A stretch of DNA of 64,000 nt from Megamerina dolium (Eukaryota; Arthropoda; Insecta; Diptera; Megamerinidae): positions 92,394,140 through 92,458,139 of the forward strand of contig OY978526.1 of NCBI GenBank assembly GCA_963854835.1. The letters run 5' to 3'. The position numbers and the translations under genes were made by a program. Position 1 is the stretch's first letter. Each line of letters opens with the position of its first letter. The notes under the pieces are model-generated. The model saw only the letters and a program-made list of their open reading frames with translations, was not told the origin of the DNA and did no database searches. Positions 13,101 through 25,100 of this stretch are shown piece after piece.

Positions 13101-16100
13101 AAAAAATGGTAAAGGGAAAAGCATACAAGTTTATCTTTTGTTAAACACAGCCATAGGCCATACGGCACGCACACACTCTACATAACATTTTGTTACTAAT
13201 TTCAATAACACACTTTGCTACCACATCATTTTTTACCAACGCCATATGACACCCAACATAAATTAATAAGGCACAGTACAGTGACTGCCGTGTGTTGAGT
13301 TTGATATAATTTACATGAAGGCATACAGATGCTTGATCTGCTTGTTTGGTTTTCACCTCCTCACCTATGTCAAACAAATTATCATTTTTGTGTTTTTCTT
13401 TTCATTTTGTATGCATATCACCGTGTAAATAATTTTTTTTTTTTGAAACTTCTTGTCTTTTCATGCATTAACATGAAAAATCTGCTTGAAAAATCCTTGG
13501 ATTAGCATGAATCGCGGGATTTCCGGCATTAAAAAAAAATTAATGACACGAAAAATTGCATTAACGCCATTTAAATATTAAAAATTTGAAGAGCAAATTA
13601 AAAATCATTTTTCTTATTAATTTTTACAAGCATTTAAAAATTTTTTTTTTGGCAGAAAAAAATATAAAATAGAAAATTAATGACTAAGAAACGCTTTTTG
13701 TTAAAGATTTTCAGTACAAGTGATATGATCCTTTTCGTCATAAATTGTAATCGATTTTCACAAGTGTGAACAATTAAGATTTCAGCAAAAGGGTACTCAC
13801 AGTTGTGGTACACTGATGGGTCTAAGATGGAGATGGCAGTGCGGGGGCGGGAATTATTGGACCAAGATTTCGAAAAGCAATTGCAATGGGCAAAACAGCT
13901 TCCATCTTTCAGGAGGAGGTGCATACCTTAGAATTCATACGTAGGGGCACCCGTGGTATCAAAATATGCATTCTCTCGGATAGCCAGGCGGTTCTGGCAG
14001 CAAAGAATCCTGTCACCCTCATATAGGTGCCGCGTCATAAGGGCCACAAGGGAAACGAAAGGGCTGACTCCCTTGCAAATTAGGGCGCATGCACTCGTTT
14101 CATTGGACCAGAGCCCTTCTGCGGGGTTACAACCAGTTTCATAAAAAAACTTGATATGTGAAAGGGAAAAACGGGATCTACTCGACTACTGGATAGTCCA
14201 AACGGGCATGCGGCTGTCGAAGGAACTTCTTGATCCCACACATGTTAGGGTAGACGCTGTCCTCAGCAGAAATGACCTAAAACTCTACACAGAACTACTG
14301 CTCACTGGACACTGTAGACTCAATTACCATATGAAGAAAATAGGTATAGTAGTAGAAAACGACTCTGTCATGAGGAGCAGGAAACATCGGAATATATTCT
14401 ATGCAATTGCATAGCGGTGGCAAGACGTAGACTTGGTTACCTAGGTAATGGAATCTTGACTTCGAAATTAATTCGAAATTAATGCTATTAATTAATTTAA
14501 ATGACTTATGCGAAGGTGAATTTTTTTTTATTCGACTTAATTAATTTAGATTATATAAGTATTTTATAAAATTCCTTAATTTGGGATTTAATTTCGTAAG
14601 CCGGGAACAGCAAGTGATAAAAAAGTGGGATGCCTACTACTTACAAATGGATATAGAGAAAAAGCAAGATAAAAATAATAAAAAGAACAATTTTTTAAAA
14701 TAAATTTAAAGATTAACAATTTATTTAGAGACATTTTTATCGTTCTCTAGAGTTACATAATAATGCCATAGTATGCTGGGCTTCTGTTTTTTTTTTCATA
14801 TATGCAAATAAAAGGATTAATGTACGTGCATATTTGATTTCTATGCTAAGTTAACTTTCTTTCGACAAGCGAACGAAAAATGAAAAAAGAAATAAAATCA
14901 AATTGGAAAATATACATAAAAACTCGAAGAAAGGAGACACGGGGTTGAAGATGGATGCATTTTCTATATCTACATTATATTTAAAATTCAATGATAGATG
15001 TATAACGGAAGTCGGCCAGACCGACTATAAGGCAATACTTTGTAAATTTGTGACAAAAAATTCATTAAGATTGTTATCGGATTATTTAAAAGATTGTCAG
15101 CTTTCGTTTGTTCCTATTTCAAAGAAATACTATCAGTATTTTCAACAAAATAACAAAGATTGCCAATCGGCTTGAAAAATACTCCCAATTGTTCAATGTC
15201 AATTCATTCAAAATTCAAATAAGAATATTTGTGTTTGTTTTTTTTTTGCGAATATTTATGTTTATATTTCTAAATATACAAATATCTAAAGACATATCAC
15301 CACCATCATCACCACCAATGACCATCAAATTATCTATAATTCTATACAACACCTACCTACAAATTTATATTATTTATAATACACGTACAAGTGATTTTGT
15401 GTATATGTACTCGTACCATATTTCTTCCATTCATTCATAATACGTAATATTATAACGATATTAAGAGGAATGAAAATAATAATAAAAAAAAAAAAATAAA
15501 ATGAAAAAACAATAATTTCTTATAATAGCATTGATGATGATCATCATGATGAGAAAAAAGGCGAAATGAAGATAATGATTTCTAAGAATATACATAACAT
15601 ATATATCATAATATTGAAAATACTCTATGCAATTTACAAAAGTGTCTAATGGTGTAAGTGTATACATCATCACAAGTTTATTGATATTAAGGAATTTTTA
15701 AGACTTTATTTAAGAAACAACATGAATTTGTACATTCTTCAAAGTATTGTCCATCGTTAGCTATGCATTTTTCCCACCTTAGCGTACGGATTCAGCGTCG
15801 GAAGAAGTTGACATCTTTTGAGGCAATCAACCAATGAATCGGTCCAATTTTTGGCTTCTTCGTAAGAATGGAAGCGCTGTTTTTTCAGGCTGTGTGTCAT
15901 CGATCGGAACAAGTAATCGTAAGAAGTAATGTCTGGGCTATACGGGGGGTTGAGTTCCTAAGTATGTTCGAAAGACTTCAGCAACATGTGAACGGAGGAT
16001 TAACATGTTGCAAAATTACTTTGTCGTGTCTTTCGATGTATTGTGGCCAACGCATCAATTGTGTTCGATAAAGGCCACTGGTTTGATAGTTTAATTCGAT

Positions 16101-19100
16101 TTTAGCAGTTCTTAATAAACAACACCAAGCTCGTTCCACCAAATACAGAGCAGAAGCTTGTCACCATGAATATTCCGCTTTGCTGTTGAGGGCAAAGGGC
16201 TGGCCAAGCATAACTTATAATTTTGTTCGCTTCGGGTTTAATGCAATTTCGATCAATTTTTCATCATTAGTGACGATACGATGCAAAAAACCCTTTCTAT
16301 TTTGCCGAGAAAGCAAACGCACGTGTGACGCACGTGAACAAATCGGCATACAAGATCTCACGACTGTATTGTGGCTATACGTCTAGCCCAGCACTTGATG
16401 CGGTGGTGAACCTCACACACTTGATCTACTCATCCAAGGAGAGACCACTAATGTTATCTGCCTGTGGTACGGCTCACCTCCTGTATTGGATAACTGCGGC
16501 ACTGACGTGAATTCCGTAGTTCTGTCTATGCCCTATGATTCTACACCGTCCAGGATCGTACTAGAAAAGTACTAATGACAGAGGCCAGATCTTGCTTTGA
16601 TCTTGCGGCTGAGCTCGGTACTCTTGTTTCTGTATTTTCACGGATGGCTTCAGCACCGAACATGGATTTGCTACGATTTCTTCAAAAATCAGGCAGATTT
16701 AGAGCAAATTGAAATTGGACTCCAAGCGCAGTACAATGGACATACAACGTTCAAGTATTGCGCTTGCTTCGACGTCCGACAAAATAAATTATAATTGTAT
16801 CGAAGCAAGATAGTGATTTTTCTTTGGGCATGCAACATATGTATTGGATTTGAGTGTGTACTATATCAGTTGTTAGTTGCGTTGGAACAGTAGTGAATAC
16901 GGGATTCAAAGGTGGTGTCATCCGTCTGATGGAAGAAGAACTAAGTAAAGCATTACATTGATTTCAAATTACGTAACTATTATTGTGGTATATTGTTTCC
17001 TTTGGATTGGAAAACTAATGGGACTTGATGATTTTCGAGTTCAATAGGCCTAAACTAAACCTGGATCTCTTAATCATGCCATATGACTAATTACAACAAA
17101 TGGAATCTTAAAGCTGCACGTTGCTACAACTGATCTCGAAGTAATATTAGCCACTTTTGTGATAGTTGTGATAAACACCGTAATGAAGACATTACGGCAA
17201 AGAATTACTCTGCGTCGCTACTTGAATGATAATATTGGGTTTGTGAATTAGTAACCGGCTTTTTACGTTACATGGCGCCACCCGTAAGCACGATGTCGTA
17301 CATCATTGTCTGAAATGTCATTTAAAATGCCTATTCACTTGCTGTCAAAATCAATTTGGTTGTGCGCATCATATTTTTTTCACGATGGAAAATTTTAAGA
17401 ATTATGCGCGAAAACAAAATTTGCGGGAATCCTTGTTAAGTTACTTTTTTGCAAATAAAACTGCGGCTGAAAGTCATCGTTTGCTTGTGGAATTGTATGG
17501 TGACAATTCTCTATCCAATACACAGTGTAAGGAGTTGTTTGTGCTCTTCAAAAACAGTGGTTTTGATACCAAAGACAAAGAACTCTCTGGACAGCCGAAC
17601 AAGTTTAAAGACGACGATTTGGTGGCATTACTCGGCCAAGAACTGGTCGAACCATTATTAGAGAGCTGTACCGACAACAATTGAGGCGGTTGAAGAGCGT
17701 AAAGATCGAGATATGGCCGAAATATGTGACCAGCACCAGTCGGTAATTTTTCACCATGACAACGCCACGCATTGCTATTCCGGGAAGTCTTACCCCACCC
17801 GCTCAGATCTGGCGCTTTCAGCTTACCACTTGTTCCGGTCCATGTAGAACGCACTTAATGGAATACGCTTCACTTCGGTCACCAGAATCAAACATTCGCT
17901 TAATTCATATTTGGTCGCCAACCCGGGGAAGTTCTCTTGAGATGGAATCCATAAATTGCCAGAAAGATGGGGAATACTTCGAATGACATTGCTTTTTACA
18001 GAATTCTTAAAACTAAATGATTTTTGAGCACTAAAAAAGACTGGTTACTAATTCACACACCTAATAATTTGAAGTAATTGATACAGTGATCTAATGATGG
18101 TTATTATCGGTCACTCAGATTTATGAAAATTATTTGAAGATTTTGTTCCATGTTCATCTCATCTCAAAAAATGTGCGATTTGAACTGGTCTCCGCTTTAC
18201 CTGATTTGACACGGCCGTTTTGCTTTTTGCTCTCAGGCTACTTAAAGTTGAATGTTTATATTAACAAGCTTACAAACCTAGACGATCTTATGGCCAACAC
18301 CATTCGATCTGATGACTACCATTTGCATTTGTTTCCAAAAGATGGGGAATACTTCGAATGACATTGCTTTTTACAGAATTCTTAAAACTAAATGATTTTT
18401 GAGCACTAAAAAAGACTGGTTACTAATTCACACACCTAATAATTTGAAGTAATTGATACAGTGATCTAATGATGGTTATTATCGGTCACTCAGATTTATG
18501 AAAATTATTTGAAGATTTTGTTCCATGTTCATCTCATCTCAAAAAATGTGCGATTTGAACTGGTCTCCGCTTTACCTGATTTGACACGGCCGTTTTGCTT
18601 TTTGCTCTCAGGCTACTTAAAGTTGAATGTTTATATTAACAAGCTTACAAACCTAGACGATCTTATGGCCAGCACCATTCGATCTGATGACGACCACTTG
18701 CATTTGTTTCCAAAAGATATATAGGCAAATATACTTGAACCCATTTAAATGCATTTTCACTTGAACAGTAAAAATTTTGGATTTTGTTTTTTTAATATAT
18801 TAAATGGGTCCACCTAATCCTTTAAAATCGTGTTTCGTTAACATTTTCCACATTACATACTATATAATATAAGAAAGAAGCCAATTCAAAAGATGTATCA
18901 AAAGCTCTTTTATTATAATAGAAGTTTTGACTAACAAAAGCAAAATTTATAGTTTTTCTTTGGCGGCTATGGTCGACATTGCTATACATGCATATAGAGC
19001 GACAATATGAACACTAATACAACAACAATTTTTACACATACCTAAACATTCTACATAGCTTTCATAACAATGTACATATTTATAATATGAAGAATGTAAG

Positions 19101-22100
19101 CGAATGTATGACTGAATGAATGAAAAGCAATATCCCTTGATAACGCGCCAAAAAGTATAGTATAAAATCGTATATGTATATATTGTATATGTAGATCGAC
19201 AAATATATATATAGTTGCATTATATTAAAGGCTAAAGGCGTATTATGAAGTACTCTTTGGAAAATATTGGAATTTACTCTTTAACTTAATATTGTGCAGT
19301 ATTTCAATTTATAATAGAAATAGCAGAAATAATAAAATAAATAATAATAATAATAAAATATATGTAAATTTGAAAACGCTTCAATTTACTTTACACATAA
19401 TCTAGCATTACTTTTACTACCCGATGCCCGATGCCCGATGATTGGAGTCTCAGTGTTCTCTGCCCCATACATATGAAAGGAGACCACACAATTTGCGCCA
19501 ACTACCGTGGCATAAGTCTCCTGAGCATCGCATACAAGGTCTTATCGTGCGTATTGTGTGGAAAATTGAAGCCTATGCTCAGCAACCTGATTGGATCTTA
19601 TCAGTGTGGCTTCAGACCGAATAAATCCACTATCGATCAAATTTTCACATCACGCCAAATCCTGGAAAAGACCTAAGAAAAACAGATCGACACACATCAC
19701 CTATTCGTTGATTATAAAGCCGCTTTCGACAGTCCGAGAAGGGATTTCGTCTACACAACTGTGTCTGAATTTGGTATACCTGCAAAACTCATTCGACTTT
19801 GCAGAATGACAATGCTTAACTCTCGTTGTGCAGCGAAAATTGGGAAGGACCTCGCCCCTCTGTTTAATACCGAACGAGGTTTCAGACAAGGTGATTCGTT
19901 ATCGTGTGACTTCTTCAGCAAAAGTGTCATGCTGCTGCCGTGTGCCGACGTATTGACATAATCGGTATCAACTCGCGAGCAATCAATGTAGCATTCTCTG
20001 ATTCGAAACAAGAGCCACGTCGAATGGGTCTTACGGTGAACGAGAGCAAGACGAAGTACCTAGTGTCTACAAACAAAGAGTCACGGCGTCTTGGGCAACA
20101 CGTCACTGTTCACAATTACACTTTCGAGGTGGTGAAGGACTTCGTTTATCTTGGAACCAGCATCAACAACTGTAATGACGTCAGCCTGGAGATCATGCGT
20201 AGGATAACTCTTGCTAACAGGTGTTTCTTTAGGCTCAGTAAGCAATTGAGTAGTCGAGCCCTCTCTCGTAGATCGAAAATCACACTCTGCAAGTCTCTCA
20301 TTATTTCTGTCCTAACATATGGCGCAGAAGCCTGGACAATTTCCATCACGGATGAGCGGATGCTTAGAGTTTTCGAGAGAAAAGTTATGCGAACGATCTT
20401 CGGACCTGTTTGCACTGATAGCGAGTATCGAATAAGGTACAACTATGAGCTGTATGAGCTATACGCTGATATGGACATAGTCAGGCGAATCAAATCCAGC
20501 GGCTGCGCTGGCTGGGCCATGTCGAGCGAATGGAAGAAGACGCTCCAGCGAAGAGGGTATTTAATTCGGCACCCACTGTAGAACGCTGAAGAAGAGGAAG
20601 ACTAAACCTCCGTTGGAAGGACCAAGTGTTGGGTAACCTGGCAAGCGAAGAACAGAGAAGACTGGCGCCGCATTATATGTTCGGCCTAATTCGATCATTG
20701 GTTGTTATGGCCAAATAAGAAGAAGAAGAAGAAAAAGGATATCGTATCACATCCCGTTGGATTCTAAAAAAATTTCAAAATCCTGTATGTGCAAATTTAT
20801 ACATTTGCCACAGGCGTCCAAATGATTCATCACGGCTCTGTGTACGACATACAGTCTGTGCTTTGAAACGAGTAATTTCATTGATTTTCTTCAGTTTTTT
20901 ATAAAATCTAATGTACAACGCAAAAGAATTGCATTCAATGAAGAAATGAACTCATTTACAAAACACTTGCTATTGCTATGTCTGCATACATAAATGATGC
21001 TATTACAGTTTTTGCCAAGAAAACAAAAAATAATCAAATAAAATAAAATATAATAATATTTATAATGGACGAGTTGAATATAATTATTCGCGAACACAAC
21101 AAACACGAATACATTTAAAATATTGAAGAAAACAACTAAAAAAAAAACCATCATAACAATAAGGCGTAGGAGTTGAATTTTAATATAATTTTTTTTTTCT
21201 TTCTCGTTTCCTTCATAAAAGATATATATTATGCATACTCATGTGCAATTAGGTATATCTACATATCAATATATATTCGGATGTGTACGTAAGTATATAC
21301 CTACTTATATGTTTTTTTTTTTTACTATTTGTTAATATTTTTTATATTCAAATTGTCATACATCGTACACCTACGAGAATGTATTGGATTTTGTTTGTTC
21401 TGTATTTTTGGAGGTGATGGTCAACAGCCCAGAGGCCAACATTTTCATATGTCTCATATGTAAATATTATATTGTAGCGCTGAATGTGTTTTCCCACAAA
21501 TCGTAAATCAAAAAAAGAGTCGACGAGTAATTCTAAGTAGATTCGCCAAAAAGAAAAAAGTATGTCTGAAATCAATTCTTGACAAGTAAGATATGATTGA
21601 GGAAACAAACTATAATGGCCATTTCAAATAGCTCGAAAACCTAACTTTCGAAAAACTGACTCCGGATTCGGAATCATATCTAGCAGTCTTTTTTGTCATA
21701 AATATTGGTACACAGAAAAATCGACGCCAAATGAAAACGAATTCATACCGTTTTTTTCTTTTTATTGCGTTATTCAATGGCTACAAACCTTAGAACAACT
21801 TATTCGAAATGACTTGAGACGATCTGGCCACTCATCGATCGCGAGACGCATTTCATTCATGTTCATATGAAGTACGGAATGTTGTTTTTTAGCCACAGTT
21901 GAGTCGTTTTTGCCTTGTGTGCTGAAGCAGAGGCCTCTTTGGATTCTCGGGATGAGTTGGGATGCTTCTCTGTTTATTGAATGATTCTTTTACGGTGAAG
22001 ATTTTCTCGTCAGAAAACAGAATTTGTCTGTGAGCGTACCGACTGCGTAACGCTTTCGATTTTTGTCTGCGTTTTCCCTCCAATACGGCCGTGAGCAGGT

Positions 22101-25100
22101 GTCCAGTGTGTCGCTTGTACGCGCTGAGTCCCAAATCTGCATGGACATGGATTTTTGCGAAATTTGCATTTTCCGCGACAAGATTTTCTGTTTTCGCAGC
22201 GATTTTCGGTCGATTCGATTTCGTCACGGCTTTGATCGCTTTCGGAATTCTCACAAAATGCGGACGGCCGGATTTTTGACGATCCCGTACTCCACCAGTA
22301 TCCTCAAACAACTTCACAGCACGATACACAAAATTGCGAGTGATTTCAAGCGGTCGCAACGTCCGAAAGATATTGCTTTTTCCCCTTGTTGCATTTTAGT
22401 AGGCCAACTACAACAATACGATTTTTGATGTCGCCCCATTCCATGATTGTAAACAATTGATGCCAACAACTTTTTACATGGCAATGAATCATAAATATCA
22501 AGTGTCAAATCGCAGTCAAGATGAAATGGATGCGCCCAATATTGCAAACGTAATGAATGCATTTCGTTGTGTATCAATATTTATGACTTGACTAGGTAGT
22601 GTGAGTGTATCTTTTCTAAAATATATTGTATTTTTCTTGCTTTTCAATATTATACATATTTATTTCATTTATTTGTATTTTGATGAACAACATTATTTTA
22701 CGTAATTTTACTCTATCGTATCGTATTTAGCGGTACAGGGTGTAGTTGGTAAATATTATTAATAACTTTGTTATTTATACAATATTTTATACATTTCGTC
22801 ACTAACGATATTTTAGTATATGTACGAGTATTTTCAACTGACATTTGCAATTTACAAAGCATTTTCATACTTTTTTCACATTTATCCTTCCTTTCTCCGT
22901 TGGTTTTGCTCTTTATTTTGATTTTTTTTGCCATTGCAATGCAATGAAAAATATATTTTTTCCGGCAATCATGCACGCGCACATCCATACAGATGCATTC
23001 ACATTGTTGTTATTCATTTCACTTGGCCTGGCCCTGAATGAATGCCATGTTTGCATCGTATATACTTGTTCTCGTTCTTGTAGTTGTCGGCGTAGTTGAT
23101 GTTGTTGTTGCACGCTCCTTTTCTTTTCTTTATATACATATATACAGTATATATGTATTATACATATATACATATATAACCTATGTATGTTTATTTGATG
23201 TTTTTTTATTTTCACGAAATTAAAATATTTTCCACCAATTTGGCCTTTTTACTTGTTAATGAAAAATATTTTACTTTGTTTATGATTTCATATTCTGTTC
23301 GCTCGTTATTTTTATTTATTCATTTTTTTTTCTGCATTTGCTCATGCATTTGTTTACTTATCGTCTTTTATATATTTACAATTTTAAAGCAAATATTTCA
23401 TATTTGATTTTGTAGTCTTCTTCTTTGTTGGTTGTGTTTCTTACAAAACTCTCAAATTTTCAAAAACGGTCCTATTACGTTATTGTATTAGAATACATCT
23501 AAAACCATGCCATCACCAACTGAAATTTTTTGTTTGTATTATTAATATGAATTTAAATAGGTCCCCATTAGAGAACACGAGCCAGAAATATATTTATTCA
23601 ATTTATAGAGTAATTTAAATGCCAGTCATCTGGTGCGAACTTGAAATAATATTATATTGTGTTAAAAACACGATTCTAACTTTAAGAAGATTCGAACTTG
23701 GACTATGACTACGGGCACCTCGCATATGCTGAAATTGTCTCCCGTTTATCACTTAAACTATAAGTAGTTCGATTAGCTCAATTTTTATTAATTCTCATAA
23801 GTTGTTCTATAGATTTGATGTTTCATTTTTATACTCTGCATGAGTGCATGGATTTTGGTCAGATTTTTGTAACCACTTGATGGAAGCTCCGGAGTTATAA
23901 AAAAGTATATATAGTCTTGATTAGGGGCGCCTAAATAGTCTATTTAACGATGTCTGTTCGTCTACCTATTTGTCTGTCTGACTGCCACATGGCTGGTTCG
24001 AAAATTAGACGCAATTTGGTATGAGGAACCTGTTGCACAAGGGTACTCATGGGATTGATGATAGCCATGAGAGGTCAACTGTGACGCCTATACGGGGCAA
24101 TCAAGGTGTTAACATCGAAATTTTTAAAATGTTAAACTTCCTATAACTCATTTAGCTCATTTAATATACCATATAGGAGAACAATATTAGAATTATGTCG
24201 GCTAGATAATCTTGTAAGATGTGGGCGAGCCACGCGTACTGTTTATAGTAGCACCCATATAAAATCGTCGGAATTTCTTTTAAATTTCTTTTAAAAACCA
24301 CTGTAACTTTGGCAATGTTCTGTCTAGAACAACCACATTTAATATTTAGATTAATAATGTAGTCATAAAATCATAAAATCTTCTTTACTTCTGGCTTTCA
24401 TACGAAGTCGCGGAAATTAAAAAAAAAAAGTATACCACCATAACTTACGAAGTATTTAGTATAGAACATTTATATATGAGGTGTGGATTAGTTTTCCAAA
24501 GAGAACTAGATTTACAGGGTGAATTTTTAGCAAACTTTCTTTTTGGCAACACTGTTTTTGGCAGCTCAGCTGTTTTCGTGTAACATGTTACTGTCAAACA
24601 TGTTCAGTTTGGACTTACAAACGAACAATGCTTACAGATTATTGAATTTTATTATCAAAATTCATACTCGGTTAAGAAAGTGCATCGTGCACTTCTTCCA
24701 TTTTATGGTCAGTTTAAGCGACCTTTTGAGGCGGCTATTCGGAGTGTTGTGACTAAATTTCGCACCAAATTTACATTATTGAACATTATATCACCAACAC
24801 GCATACGTAAAGTGCGGACAGAGAAAAATATCGCACCTGTATCCGCCAGTGTTGTTGATGACCGTGAATTATCGATTCGGCGTCGTCGGATTTGAGTGTA
24901 AAACCTTTTCAAATACAGCTGGTGCAAGAATTAAAGCAACAAGACCTACCACAATGGCTAACTTTTGGTGAATGGACGCTGGCAAAGTTGGATGAAGATC
25001 CACTTTTTTATCGGAAAATTGTGTTCATCGACGTAACTCATTTTTGGTTGAATCGATACGTGAACAATCAAAATTGCCGTATTTGGTGTGAAGAGCAGCC

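Noticed and set aside
15001..15030. Hairpin GTCGG/CCGAC as a possible copy of the dispersed repeat
   Set aside because: Only the hairpin is shared; no flanking homology to 640-2575 could be followed.
19940..20581. 213-codon frame as a host gene
   Set aside because: It is the C-terminal part of a LINE reverse transcriptase (NESKTKYLVSTN, YGAEAW motifs) in a frameshifted element.
22314..22577. Minus-strand frame of 87 codons upstream of the family B transposon
   Set aside because: It overlaps the decayed N-terminal region of the transposase and has no independent support.
22845..23407. Several overlapping short frames on both strands
   Set aside because: AT-rich DNA with TATATACATA-type simple repeats; no family match.
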